NCBI GenBank assembly: GCA_010093485.1
Contig: MU001499.1
Span: 372,001-436,000, forward strand
DNA length: 64,000 bases
Origin: Karstenula rhodostoma CBS 690.94
Lineage: Eukaryota > Ascomycota > Dothideomycetes > Pleosporales > Didymosphaeriaceae
Direction: 5' to 3'
The notes under the pieces: generated by a model
The model's database searches: none
What the model saw: the letters and a program-made list of their open reading frames with translations, nothing else
Told to the model about the DNA's origin: nothing
In this document: positions 42,717-54,603 of the stretch, piece by piece
Layout of the letters: every line of letters starts with the position of its first letter
Position numbering within the stretch: position 1 is the stretch's first letter
Position numbers and translations under genes: made by a program

Positions 42717-43792
42717 GTACGGCGACGACTATGAGTCATGTTTGGACGGGGATATTCTTCATACGTGGTTGTCGCAGCTAGGCGTAGGTTTGGAAATGCG
42801 GTGCGATTTAGCGTTCATCGTTTGTTTATTTCACATCAGTCCAGCACGTTGCTTCCAGACTTTTGTTTCGAGTCATGACAGTCGTGACGGCAACGGCGGG
42901 CGGAACGCAGCGGAGGCCCGATCCGCGTCGGGCCGCCCGGTCTTATGCACTATAGTCCGGGGAATTTGCATTGCATACGTGATCAGTATATGGACATGAC
43001 TATTGAGTACGAATTCAATATTTCAGGATCATTATTAGTCTATTAAAAGAAGTGCGATGAAGACCGCCGCGGCGGGAAGTGAATTCAATGAAAATCCTGA
43101 CGAGGATGGTAGCGGTATCGTACGGGTACGGTACAAGAGGTCGGCTGCACTGCGGTGGTTTATGGTACTATAGGCATGAGTTTTAGGTTAAGACGCGATG
43201 TGATGGTTCCAGGGATGAAACCATAAGGCGACCAATGGTGAAGAGACCGCGCGTATATACCTACTGTACAATTTGCAGATTTTCGAGGTTACAAGAAAGC
43301 GTTAGACAAGACGAGTTTTTCGAGGTTTATGCGAAGTTTATCCATTCCTAATATTCTTCAAGGTCAAGAATTATGAGTTCCAACGCGCGGCAAGCACTGC
43401 ACTCATACCCTTCGGCGATGATTCATAAACCATGTACAAAGAGGGATTGTAATAGAAGCTACCGTAGGGTTTTGCAATTTACCGGTCACGCAGGGTCCGG
43501 AGCGATCCAACCCGACGATAATAAAGATATAAAAGGTGGAGTAAAAGAGGAATATAGTCCAGATTATTGGTGCACACACTGGCCGCTAATTGCATAACTC
43601 CACGGTACGTAGCCTCCAACTATATTACATCATAGACATAAGAAACCCCGTCGAAAGACGCTATCACCAAAATACCATCGCCCCGTTCACGCGCACTGCC
43701 CATCTTACCTCCTCTGCGCGCTTGGTGTTGGACGACAGTCAGCCGGCTCGAATCCGAACGCCTGAGGGTAGGAGTCATGTGTGATGGGACAA
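42717..43792. other. Intergenic region
   Basis: 1.1 kb between convergent genes (RAD54 and laccase). No gene or repeat recognised; 42880-42940 is GC-rich and 43000-43600 AT-rich. Confidence 0.4.
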
Positions 43793-45693
43793 TCAAACGC
43801 CTGAGTCCTCTTCCTCGATGCCGACGGCGTCGGCCCACTCGTTCCAGGCCGCGCATGTGTCCTGGAGCACAGAGGCAGAGGTAAGGAGACCGGGGATTTC
43901 GGATTCGCGCTCTACGAATTGGAGAGCGAGACCTTGTGATGTATGCCAGCCGATGTGGCAATGCATCTATTCACAGCTGTTAGCGGATGTTTCTTCTGGC
44001 AGCACGAAGAGAAGAGCGACTCACCAGCCACGCGCCGGGGTTATCTGTCAGAAAAGCAATGACGAGGAAACCCGCCGACGGCAAATTCGCGACATCTCTC
44101 CTCGGCGGGTTGTTCAGATTCAAAACCACAGAATCGTCGTATGTCGCATCCTCTTCCGCCGCGAGGACGAAGAAGTCGTGCCCATGGAGATGGATAGGAT
44201 GCGGCACGGCGAGCTGCGTCTCAATCACGAAGTACACCCACTCATTCGCATTATCCAACTTATACACGTTCTCCTGGTTCTCAAACGTCGCATTTCCTTC
44301 GTTGATCTGCATCAGCGACGGATTTGCCCACTCAACGAGCATGGTGCTGAGCCCGATCTGCCACTTGAATAGGTTCCCTACAAAGCCGACGCTGACGCTC
44401 AAATCCTCGTCCTGGCGGGGGTCGACGACGGTCTGGGATAGGTAGGGGACGAGGTTGGAGAGGAGCTCGTCGTTACAGTCTGCGTTGGAGAGGTTGGCGT
44501 CTGCAGTAGAGGTGGGGTCGGCGGTTGAGGAGGCCGAGTAGCGAACGATAGCGCGGATGTCGGCACCGTTGGAATTAGAGGAGCAGGAGGACTGCGGGAC
44601 GGCGCGCATCCAGTAGTCGGCAGTTTCTTGGTCGGCATTGACAACGATGTCGTAGCGCTGGCCTGGTTTTTGTGAGCAGGTGGGAAGTGGGTAGGTGGGA
44701 ATGAGGTCTTACCCATGCCAATGTCAAGATAAGTAGTCGTGTAAGGAACGATGGGGACAAAGTCCATGGCGATGACTTGGAAAGAGTGTCCATCGATAGC
44801 GAACTTGTAGTGAGTGTCGATAGCGGTGTTGACGATACGAATGCGGTAGCTCTTGCCAGACTCAAAGCTAGTTTGGTAGCGCGAGCCACCGTCTCCAAAG
44901 GTGTTAAGTCCGTTGATGAGACCGTTTTGCAGCTCAGGTGGACCGACAGTTTCTGAGTAGCTGTAGAGTTCGTCACTTGTCTGGTGCGACCAGTCACTGA
45001 GCACGATAGGCTCGAGCTCCGCGTCGTAGTTTGCTGTTGCAGGGCCATGGATAACCATCGGGCCAAAAACGCCGTTCCATGCTTGTAGGCTGTAATGAGA
45101 ATGGTACCACGATGTACCGTACTGGATGGCTTTCCAAGTGTATGTATAAGATTCGCCGGGCTACAACATTGGTCAGTAATGATAGCCAGCAGGGTATAGG
45201 GATTCCTTACAGCGATAGGGCATTGAGTGATAGATGGGACCCCATCTTCCTGGTTTGTATAGTTCTGACGGATGCCGTGCCAGTGAATGCCAGTACCATT
45301 GGTTGTCAGCGCGTTTGTCACATGTATCTTGACAGTATCTCCCCAGTTCGCTTCGATCAAAGGACCAGGAACGGTGCCATTGACGGCTAGGACTATCCTC
45401 TCAAAACCGTCAGGAGCCGCCGTGATGTTTTGTACCTCGAACCAGTACTGGTATATGTCAATTCAGACTCTGGAAAGAGACGGTCTATGGAGAATGCCTA
45501 CCTCGACAGTAATGCCGGTATCAGGAGCCTCGTCATACCAGTTGGTGTCGATACTGTAATCACACCAGACACTTCGGTCAGAAGCAGTGTTACCCTCGCA
45601 TACTGCGCGGGTAGAAAGCGAAGGACTTATTTGAGGAGCCGGCATGGCAGAAGCCGCCGCTACCAGTGTAACGATTGTTCGAAGCAGAGCCAT
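43793..45693 (-). CDS. Secreted laccase (multicopper oxidase)
   Basis: Exons 45693-45502, 45447-45211, 45160-44713, 44662-44025 and 43966-43793 give 562 residues with four introns of 50-58 bp. The signal peptide is MALLRTIVTLVAAASAMPAP. All four copper signatures are present: HWHGIRQ, WYHSHYSLQ, HPIHLHGHDFFVL and HCHIGWHTSQGLALQF, the last containing the T1 Cys-His pair. Residue F after HTSQGLALQ suggests a high-potential-type axial position. The protein ends DSGV, the C-terminal plug typical of ascomycete laccases. Such enzymes oxidise phenols with reduction of O2 to water and act in lignin or humus turnover, pigment formation or detoxification. The ATG at 45693 is used because the four codons before it begin with TTG. 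Confidence 0.95.
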
Positions 45694-47733
45694 AACGATT
45701 GACAAATCTAGAATGCAGGAATGACTTAGTGAAAGAATATGGAAAGCTCAAAGAATGGGAGCCCTGTGGTAACTTTATGACAAGACGAGTACATCTTCGA
45801 AGCGTATAGAGCATATATATATTCATGAGGGCTGTGCCTTCGTGACAATACCCCGATCTAGAAACAGCACTCGTGTAATTTTGCAAGGGGTTGTCAGCAA
45901 TACCGACAGAACGTTAGCGATGTACGAAGAGCCACCACAATATTGCCAAGAGATGAAATCCGTACGCCGGAACAATTTGGAGATTTTGTTGCGAGAAGCA
46001 CCCAGCTGCGAGTGCATGAAACAATAAGCCGCCAGACATACGTGCTGGAAAATGCCAAGATCGTTCGACTGTATGCGGGCATTTTGTTCGACTTACTCGC
46101 GCCATGATGACATGTGGAGGTATCTATTATAGCATCGATATAGAATCATCGTAGTGTGAACTGACTCTTGTCGTTTTGCGTTGCTCATATGTTAGAGCAC
46201 CGTATAGATTCAAATTGTTGATGACCCATTCAGTGCCCAGCCAATGCATGGAGCGTGAACAAATCGCGATGATCCAATTACACACCATGTGCCCGAGAGA
46301 GGAAGATTAGATCACGGATACAATCCGTAACTTCATGGAATATTGACCGCGTACTCACAGTGCTAATCAGTCAACCCCGAGTAAAATTAGCCGGCCCCAG
46401 AGAGCGGATAACTGAAACTTTGGTCGAGCGCGTTTGGAAAACATACGATGCAATTCGAGCACACTAGATAAGCTTGCGCCAGCGGAACGGTAGCAACCGC
46501 CCGGCTTGAGCCGGAAACTGCCCGGCTCAGATCTCATGTTGGACAGTCACCCATATGGTTCGGGAGACTAGCTCGTCAAGGTTCGCAAACCCCTCGAGAG
46601 GTCTTTTGCAAGTAATCTACCCCCTGCTAAGGAGGGTGCACCAGTCTCCCGCACCATATGGGTGACTGTATATCGTCTTTGCTGATGGATTTATGCAAGG
46701 CTGTGCAGATGTGGCTTACGACCAATCCGCACGACTACGCGTCAATTACAGGTCATTATCAGTCGCGCGTCCTTCATGAACTCGGTGATTGGTGCTCGGT
46801 AGCAGCGAGTTGCCAAGTTTGTAGTGAACACTAGCGTCCGACCTGTGGAGCCCATCACACGGAAGGGTTTAGAAGGCTTGAGATTGTCTATAGTTTTAGT
46901 GGATCATACAAAACGCACGCTTTGGGAAGAAATAATGGGGAAAAGGATAGGGTTAGTAGTGCGTCGGCCTCCACTCCGAAGTCGACAGGGGTCGAGGAAA
47001 CGAGCACGCGTCCAGTCAGGCAGGATCCCGCAATGACGACGCTTTTGCGAGTCATGAAATTTCCGACACCAATCTCATTCAATCCCTACCCATGTCGTCT
47101 GTCACGGCATGGAACAACTCAGCTCAAGTCCGCCGCAAGGCGTGGATACTGAGCGTCAGGTTTCTTCGTTCGGACTAGTTGGTACAAAGGAGGGAACCCT
47201 AGGGCGCCGGGATGACAGACAACAAGCATTATTGCTATGAGCGTCGTCAGCGCACGACGGGCACTACTGCAGGAACAGTGTTCGACCGTTGCGTGGGCTT
47301 GTTCGTCGCCTGTGGTGCCACTTTTTTTGAGCACCACTCCCTGCTGACGTTTACACCCTCCCGTGGGGTTCGAGTGCATAGTGCGGCAGGCATTTTCTCC
47401 TTGCAAAAGATCACAGACAGGTCTGACCACCCTAACCACGCTATGCACCCGAACCTACCAGGAGGATGTACGAGCCGTTGGCTGCATGTCAGATAAGAGA
47501 TAGCTGGGAGTAGGATTTATTGCAAGTACCTTTTGGGTGGTCTTTGCGAAGGGCTTGCATGAGGACTCGTCATCAGCGCTACGGGTGCGAGCGGCAGTTG
47601 AAGCCCGTGTTGGTGATTGGTTATGATGGGAAGAGCGCTTGGTGTATATCAAAGGAGAAGTGCGTCTCAGAGCTTAGTTGGTGCCATCTTTCCCAAACAT
47701 CATTCGCTCTCTCCCCTACATTCTTTTAGCAAG
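45694..47733. other. Intergenic region with structured inverted repeat
   Basis: 2.0 kb with no supported gene. It contains the inverted repeat at 46544-46668 and, just before it, a CCGGCT-TG-AGCCGG hairpin at 46501-46514. The frame 47119-47448 (minus) has a signal-like hydrophobic stretch but no ATG support. Confidence 0.4.
46544..46668 (-). ncRNA. Candidate structured RNA or MITE-like element: 26-bp inverted repeat enclosing hairpins
   Basis: Arms 46544-46569 and 46643-46668 are reverse complements over 26 bases with one mismatch. The 73-base interior contains two further hairpins: ACCCTCC/AGGGGGT (minus strand) and ACCTC-TCGA-GGGGT, plus an alternative GGTT-TGCG-AACC. In both main inner hairpins the imperfect position is a G-U wobble when read from the minus strand but an A-C mismatch on the plus strand, which favours a minus-strand RNA. 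It does not fit a tRNA (no D-arm or proper T-loop spacing). A short non-autonomous transposon is the main alternative; no clear target-site duplication was seen. Confidence 0.45.
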
Positions 47734-48423
47734 ATGTTCTGCAGAATCCCGTTCATCGTTGTTTTCGCCGCGTGCGTGTCCAGCGCAGTGTCCGAAACCT
47801 TAGAGTTCAATCTCTTTGCTTACGGAAAACTGGCATCGTCGGGCCTGCAGTTATTCTATGGCGACGGTCAGTACTCAAACACTCAGCCGACGGACCACTA
47901 CCTCATACATCTTCAGGTCAAGCATACGTTGGTGGCGCTCCCTCCTTCGTGAAGGAGTCAGTGAACATATCCTGTAAGGGCCAAACATATATTTCAGGAG
48001 ATCGCGGCTCACAGTCATAGTGGTCATGGTCGAAGGTGGTGACAAATTCGTGGCCAGGGCCAACACCACGTCGCCTGCATGGCCTACCGAGCCCACGATG
48101 TATGTCGATCTGACAGAGGGTGCCGCAATCTCTGTCGGCTTCACTACAGACAACAAGACGCTTCCTGATGGCGCAACCTCTGTTGGTTTCGGCCTATACG
48201 GAGGGTGGGTTTTCCACAAGCAAGACGACGCAGATATTGAGATGAAGTTCCTCGCTACACCGACCAACGAGACAGGTATTTACTTGTGAGTTAGCCAGGA
48301 CTGTGTCGTCTGATAAAGCTAATGTTGCTCAGGGTGAAGTGGAATGCTGCATCCACGAAAACAAGAGATGCCATTCCGATATCGCTGCGCACGCAGGCTC
48401 CGGTTGTCTTTGGCGACAAATAG
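47734..48423 (+). CDS. Secreted beta-rich hypothetical protein (181 aa)
   Basis: Exons 47734-47866, 47917-47973, 48021-48285 and 48333-48423 join in frame over three introns of 47-50 bp. Signal peptide MFCRIPFIVVFAACVSSAVS, then ETLEFNLFAYGKLASSGLQL, GDGQAYVGGAPSFVKESVNI, RANTTSPAWPTEPTMYVDLT, AISVGFTTDNKTLPDGATSV, GFGLYGGWVFHKQDDADIEM, NETGIYLVKWNAASTKTRDA and IPISLRTQAPVVFGDK. Short alternating hydrophobic strands and several N-x-T sites suggest a glycosylated beta-sandwich. I do not recognise the family by name; similar small secreted proteins of unknown function are common in filamentous ascomycetes. Effector, wall or adhesive roles are all possible. Confidence 0.7.
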
Positions 48424-49869
48424 TCCTTACCTGGGTGGTACAACTGTATGTGGTTGGATGGGTAGTTTTGGTTCACTTCCTTTCATTGGGGTCTTCTATC
48501 TTCTTTGCGCCTCTGTTGTTGTGATGCCTGGCATTGGTGATAGTTTTGTATGAAATCGGACTTCGGAGGGATATATGGCCGCTAGCCTATTTCTTCTACG
48601 CAGATGTGCCGCGTGTTTGTGCTAAGGCATTGGTGTGGTTTTTAGTTACAGCACGTCGAAAGTGTGGGTATTGCCATACTCCTCCTAGAGTAATATCATC
48701 CCTTTAGGCTTAGGGCGAGTTACTTGAAGCATTATATAGGATTTTTGCGTTAAAGTTACCGGGTAAAGCTTTCGTTAAGGCGAAAAAACCCAATACCTTT
48801 AGATTCTATGCACAAAATCGCTTGCCATGGGCTCGGCGTACCGATTGCTTACTCGCAGCGGCTATGCCGCACTAAACAGTAGGCATCAAAAACGAAGCAA
48901 CCTGCTAGTTTACTCGCAACTCTGCAATCTCTAACACTCTAAATATGACACCTTGGCTTATACGGCTCGACTCACAGTGCTCCAGTGGAGCCGCTCATGG
49001 AAGTACCTGGTTTGTTGTCCTCCTTCGTCGACACAGGCGCGTTCCGCCACCTTGTAAACCCCCCGGGTTTGTTCATGCTTACTTAAAACCCGACGCAGAA
49101 TTTCAGCAACACGCAGTGCGGAGGTCCTTCGGAATTTGTGTATTCAAGGCACAGGTGTTGCGGTAGAGTCGGCAGTTACAGACCGACGCACAAGTGGTGC
49201 GGCACAGGCTGTAGTTGAAATCCGACAGAAAATCCTAGCATACTGTGGGGACGAGCTGTTCTTGTGCACAGCCTACAGCGTGCTCCCCGTGAGGAATCAC
49301 AAAGTGCCTAGAGTCAACAATAACCTCGCTTGAGCCCTAAGTAATCGGTTATCTGAAATTCGCTTTTGGCCGACGCGTCTCACAGTTGAAAATGTTTTTC
49401 CGGAGCTAGTGCATTCACAGCACCAATGTCGCAACACAATTGTTTCCATCTTATGAATGGGAATTAATCGACTGTTGAGTGTTTGCGTAAAGTGCTCGAA
49501 ACCTTGTTGGGCTATATCCCTAAGTATATTCGGATATTGTTAGCTCCGGATATTTCTGGGATGGATCCTGAACGGGAGTCAGGTATCTCACTCCTCCTTC
49601 AGTCAAGGTTCGCGAGATTGCGATTCGAGAACCGTGGCGAAGTGGCTCAGATTCTGGTTGCCATCAATATTAGAGGTCGAAGGTATTTTAGTAAAAACAG
49701 TACTATGTTTCATCGTGCTCATAAACACCACCTGATCCCCAGTCCCTATAGTTACCGGTCTTTTCCTTTCCCAATATTGTGGTCATCAATACCACGAGCG
49801 CTTTTTTCTTGTGATAAAAATCCCAGAGAACTCTTTTACCCTCGGTATCCTCCCACGTTATATCCCATC
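48424..49869. other. Intergenic region
   Basis: 1.4 kb with only short open frames (48945-49166, 49136-49333, 49483-49941), none with recognisable features. Much of it is AT-rich (48640-48830 and 49680-49870). Confidence 0.35.
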
Positions 49870-50013
49870 CTACACCCACTGTGGATGCTCCTCTTCTCTC
49901 CCCAGCTCCTTTCTCTTTTTATACTGTCTGTATCCTTCTAATGCAAATAGCGCCGCGATAGTAATAGCAAATGCGGCAAGCCAAACAAAGAACAGAACTG
50001 CACCTTCGGGCAT
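49870..50013 (-). CDS. Single-pass membrane microprotein (47 aa)
   Basis: The ATG at 50013 begins MPEGAVLFFVWLAAFAITIA, then ALFALEGYRQYKKRKELGRE, ending EEHPQWV. It has one helix of about 22 residues near the N-terminus and a Lys/Arg-rich cytoplasmic tail, the same plan as the small proteins at 37414, 38263 and 50774. No family recognised. Confidence 0.45.
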   Translation of the reverse strand: MPEGAVLFFVWLAAFAITIAALFALEGYRQYKKRKELGREEEHPQWV

Positions 50014-50773
50014 AATGCAGACCCAGGTTGGCCGTGACGGAGCTGGGGTGTGATGAATGTCTTCGGTGGGATTCGATGGCCGAGTAAACGGATGAAGTGG
50101 GGACTTGAGACTTTCGGTACGATCGGTTGAGGATTTGTTAAAGTAGAGCTATGAAGAAGATGCTGTGTCGATGGAAACACTTATAGAGGCTCTACGTTTG
50201 AACTCTATCACATGTGTTATTCACATATACCAAGTGAGTTGATCGGTGATTGTCTTGTTCACTACGATTGGGGGCCTCAATTCATACGTGTGCACTGGCT
50301 AGTGAATTACTATTGTGTGCATGTTGCTGTGGAAATTGGAAAAGCCTTTTTTCCGATACCATTAAAAACGAACTGTCGTACGTATTATCTCCAACACTAA
50401 ATACGCATATGAACTACGTATATAAGATATACCACCCCGAAGCATACGCACTTTTTATAGATTTTGAATAACACACGCATACAGCATCATCTACCTACCA
50501 CCAAGTCCTTCCGTCTAAACCACCTAATCAACAAAACAAAAAACCGCACCTCCCACTTCCCCCGTACTATCGCAAAATCCTAACCAACGAAAATTATACA
50601 ATAACCTCCAAGCAGACACAACTCTATCCTCTATCCAAAAAACAGAAAGAGGACGAAAGAAAAAGCAAACGCAAACACCCTAACAACAATCTCACACAAG
50701 AACCTACAAGAACAATACAACTACAGATGCTGCCCATACTACAGTCCACCAAGACCCTCACTGAACCCACCCC
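50014..50773. other. Intergenic region
   Basis: AT-rich; 50480-50770 is strongly C- and A-rich on the plus strand. No gene seen. Confidence 0.35.
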
Positions 50774-50986
50774 TCACACCATATCCCCCGGCCCCCTCGT
50801 TTCCTTCACCTCCCCCGCCTCCCCCCTTCCCTCCGCCGCCTGCCTCTCAGCCTGCCTCCTCTTCCTCTCCGCAAGCATCTTCGCCTTACGAGGCAAGTAA
50901 AAGAACTCACGGCAAGTCGCCCCAATGACGAATAACACGACTACTAAAACCATCAGGATGATGAAGATTAGGATGGATTTTTGCAT
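50774..50986 (-). CDS. Single-pass membrane microprotein (70 aa)
   Basis: I start at the ATG at 50986 (context ACTCACAATGC), giving MQKSILIFIILMVLVVVLFV, IGATCREFFYLPRKAKMLAE, then RKRRQAERQAAEGRGEAGEV and a KETRGPGDMV end. The frame stays open to an ATG at 51187, but the extra 67 residues are Thr/His/Pro/Asn-rich and look like a leader. One membrane helix is followed by a charged, helical cytoplasmic tail. No family recognised; the design matches the other three microproteins here. Confidence 0.55.
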   Translation of the reverse strand: MQKSILIFIILMVLVVVLFVIGATCREFFYLPRKAKMLAERKRRQAERQAAEGRGEAGEVKETRGPGDMV

Positions 50987-51930
50987 TGTGAGTTGGTGGT
51001 GGCTGGTGTGGATGACCGCTGGGTGATGTTTGATGTATGTAGCAGATGAAGTGGTTTGCGTAGGTTGTAATAGGTAGGCAGCGTGAGGGTGAGGGCTGTT
51101 ATTGTGGGACTGTGTAAGTTGGTTGGTTGGATTGATGAAGAATCTGTATGTGTTGTATTGTTGAAGTAGAGGAGTGGCTGTAGACATGTTTTATACATCT
51201 ACGCCTAACGTTTGGGTATACCTCCAATTCATGGGGGTCTTCTTTGGATCGTATTGACTGCTGTATCACTGTTCTGAGATTCATGTTTGTGCGCATCACA
51301 ATCGTCTCTTCTTACACCGCGACTTGCCTTCACGCTGTTCTTCACCTCGGTCGATCTTCAATACGCCTGCTATCCAGATCTCATCTGTACTCTCGGTTCG
51401 CGGCGGAGACGATTCTGGGCTCGATATGTGGGTTCCGGCGTCATTCCTCCCACATTGCCATCGCCCCTTCGTGAATCTTTTTGCTGGACTCGAGTTTGCC
51501 TGCGTGCTTGCTTGGAACGTCGTCGAGCCGGCTTGGGGCGTCTATTCCACTGAGCGCAGACTCGCATATTTGCACGTGTGGAGGAAGCGTGGGAGATGCG
51601 GTCTGTAAGACAGATGTAGTTATCCGGTAGTGTGTGTTACGCTTAAACACACGTGCTTAGGCGTATGCACGCTGGCATGCCCAGCGCCATGCAAATCTTC
51701 TGCAGACCATTTTCAAAGATTTGATAATGGCAAAAGTCATATATTTTACATGTCTTCCTCTACAGCAAGTATACAGCGCGGATAATCCACAACCCTTGTC
51801 ATTTCCCCGGGGAACTCCGGCCCATGCAAATGCGTATCCTACAACATCACTTGTCCTCTCTGCGCTCACGTTCTTCCGCCTCCTCAGCCGCCACCGTCCT
51901 ACTCCGTTCATTTTCCTAATCCTCTTTCCC
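50987..51930. other. Intergenic region
   Basis: No supported gene. Overlapping open frames at 51244-51608 on both strands begin at non-ATG codons or show no pattern. Confidence 0.35.
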
Positions 51931-52626
51931 TTACGGCACAACAACCACGCCCAAGCTCCCCGCCTGCCCGACCACACTCCTCGCCAAGCCCTCCAAGCTC
52001 AAACCACTCAGTCTCCCCTCCCCATGCTTAATCTTTGCAATTTCATACACATGTTTCAAACTGACTGTCCCGATCGTGCCCTTCGTCGCATTCCCGTTCG
52101 TCGGCGTATTGGTGCTGGTCTTCCCCTTGTTTCCTTCGTGGTTGTTCATCGGGCCGGGGACGTTTCCCGCGCCGCGGATTTTGGACTTGATGAGGGGTGC
52201 GCCGGCGGCGGTGAGGAGGAGGGTGGCGGTCGGGGGTGTGCGCAGGGAGAAGTGGAAGGAGCGGTCGGGGCGGACGGTGATGCGTGCGGGGATGGGCGTG
52301 CCAGTGGTGTAGTGCGCGGTGCGGGCGTTGAATTCCTAGCGGAGGGTTAGCACGGGTGTGTGAGGAAGTTGAGACGCATGCGCGTCTGAGTTGGCCTTCC
52401 TCCAGCTTTCAAGGCTTGAGCAATCGCATCAAGATCCCCACCAGCATCTTTCCAGCCTCTCTTCCCATGCGCAGATTCACTCTAGGTAGTAACTTACCTT
52501 GCAGAAATCCATACTCTTCACACCCTTACTACCCAGCGCGGGACCGACCGGCGGACTGGGACTCGCCTGGCCCGCGCCGACAATCAGCTTGACAATCTGG
52601 TCCTTGGCAATCGCCTTCTTTGCCAT
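51931..52626 (-). CDS. MRPL19: Mitochondrial large-subunit ribosomal protein uL11m
   Basis: Exons 52626-52498 and 52335-51931 give 177 residues. The intron is 162 bp, the longest I placed in the window. The sequence follows L11: [71 protein letters not shown], then [20 protein letters not shown] and [18 protein letters not shown]11 forms the GTPase-associated centre with the rRNA. The N-terminus has the short basic start seen in fungal mitochondrial forms; the gene symbol follows yeast usage. Confidence 0.93.
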
Positions 52627-53178
52627 CTTCGCTTTACTGTAATGTGGAGGGGCTGGGGTATCTCAATGTTGCTTTCGTGATGCGACGCAATGCTGGGAAC
52701 TTTTGGTTTGCGGAGGTCGATGCGGAGCGGCGTCGGCGAAATGAAGCGCCGACAGGACTCAGCATGTGGGCGCAAGCGCGTGAGATTAGATTCGGTGACG
52801 AGTGGTCATGGAAAAGAAAATGCACTCATGCAATGGTATAGACAAGTCGGACAGTGTGGACGTGTGCTACATCATTCATTCAGAACGTAGGTGATGTTAA
52901 GACACTCCTACTCCTACAGCTGCGCCCGAAGCATCATGTGGCACTCGGGAAACCTGAATCGGACTTGCACAATCGAAACAGAGTAGACGGGACTGATACC
53001 AGGAATGTCTTCATTAGTTCCCGGCTGATGAACCTCCCAAAAGCCGATCTATGTAGACCGCCGCACCGGCACTGTTACTGTCCGGCGCGCCATATCGCCT
53101 CCATGCCAATCGTAAAGTATCGTACAGTACTCTCACGCTGCACTGTTGTCTCCTCTCCACACACTTTGCCCTGTCCGC
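52627..53178. other. Intergenic region
   Basis: 552 bp between two genes on the same strand; nothing supported. The uL11m promoter should lie in its left part. Confidence 0.4.
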
Positions 53179-54075
53179 TCAAACAATCGTCTCCAACTCC
53201 CGCGCGTAGCCCAGCGTGTTCTCGATGACCTGATCGCTCGTCACGAGTATGTCCTTGCTGCCGAATTCACCGTCCTCCGTCGGGAAGTATATCCTGCCGT
53301 CCTTGACGATCCATTTGCGCTCCTTTGCAAAGTTGACCACGCTGCCTTCGGACTCGAGGAAGAGGAGCGACTTGGCGTCGGAGATGGGGATGGAGGGGTA
53401 CGCTTTCTCGCTGCACGAGGCGATTTCACCACGGATGGTATCGATGAGGACCTGATGTACGTTAGCAAGCGTTCAGTAGCTATCTAGGCATGCCGAAGGC
53501 AACGCCGTCACTAGACAACCTGCACATACATCTGAGAAGAGCGCAAATTCCTCACTGGGCGCATTCGAACCCTTCGTCTGCCTCCACACCTGGTCGTAGC
53601 TGCCCTCCATAAGCGCCTGCTCCAACCTTATCGGATACTGAATGAAGGCATCGTCCTCGAGTCCCCGCCCCGCCTGCGCAGCCGCCACCTCGAGCGTCTC
53701 CAGCAGCGTGTGGAACGCCGCGTAGTCGCCGTCGCTCAGCAACAGCAGCAGATACAGGCCGGTGATCTTGCTCGCGTTGCTTCCTTTCGACGGTAGCTTG
53801 TCTTCGGGGAGGGAGTAGAAGGGCTGCAGTTGCTGGAAGTAGCGGGTGTAGGAAACGGGGTCTTTTAAGCGGATGGAGATGATGGCGCCGAGCTCGAGGG
53901 TTTCGCGGGCGAGGTGGAGGTGCTTCGACGGTGTTGACTCAGCCGGGATGAGGGCGTTGAGACCAAGCAGGGCGATCTTTGCGCGTGAGAGTATCGAGCC
54001 GGCTTGCTGGTACTGCTTGGACTGCAGCGTCTTGTGGAGCTGCTTGAGCAGATCTGCGAGTTCTCGCTCGGCCAT
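53179..54075 (-). CDS. RPN12: 26S proteasome regulatory subunit Rpn12
   Basis: Exons 54075-53530 and 53451-53179 give 272 residues, matching the usual length (yeast about 274). MAERELADLLKQLHKTLQSK starts the helical repeat region; LARETLELGAIISIRLKDPV, YTRYFQQLQPFYSLPEDKLP, GLYLLLLLSDGDYAAFHTLL and DDAFIQYPIRLEQALMEGSY follow, then the PCI winged helix (DTIRGEIASCSEKAYPSISI, SDAKSLLFLESEGSVVNFAK, ERKWIVKDGRIYFP). Rpn12 is a lid subunit needed for late lid assembly. The frame stays open upstream of 54075 with a Pro/Ala-rich reading; I treat that as leader. Confidence 0.94.
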
Positions 54076-54603
54076 GGTGTGCGGATGTGGCGAGGGGTGT
54101 TCTGGGTATTTGGGAGTTGGGGCGGGTTGCAGGGCTGGTGGCGGGGAATTAGATGTGTTGGTCGGGTTGCGCGGTGCTGCAGCTGCTTGTAGCGGAGGTT
54201 GAGAGGCCCGAGCTTCGGCAGTCCACGACCTAGGGCTAGGCCATGACATATCACATCCCTCAAAAGTACGATTTCGAATATACATGGTGAAGACGTGTTG
54301 ACCACAGACTTGGTCCGGTTCTCATGCTATATATCTATATCTACATGTGAACACACCGCAATGCATGCCGCGCAAGGCACGAGTTCAGCCCTGCTTGCTC
54401 ATTGGCTTACATACAGCCAAATGACCTCGCAATCATGTTTGTGTCTCAAAGGTAGCAACATCCGGCGCGTTCCTCCCACCCACAGGCATGCAGTACACGT
54501 CTGTAAGCCACCGTCTCAGACGAGGCTGACGACCGGGTGCGCCTTGGTGCAGCCGACCCTGTTCGCGGGCCGAGCGTGCAACGCATATCAAGTCATCATT
54601 CGT
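54076..54603. other. Intergenic region between SLD2 and RPN12
   Basis: 528 bp holding the RPN12 promoter and SLD2 3' flank. No further feature recognised. Confidence 0.4.

Noticed and set aside
46544..46668. tRNA gene.
   Set aside because: The outer stem is far too long, there is no D-arm, and the GGTTCGCAAACC block does not sit at T-arm distance.
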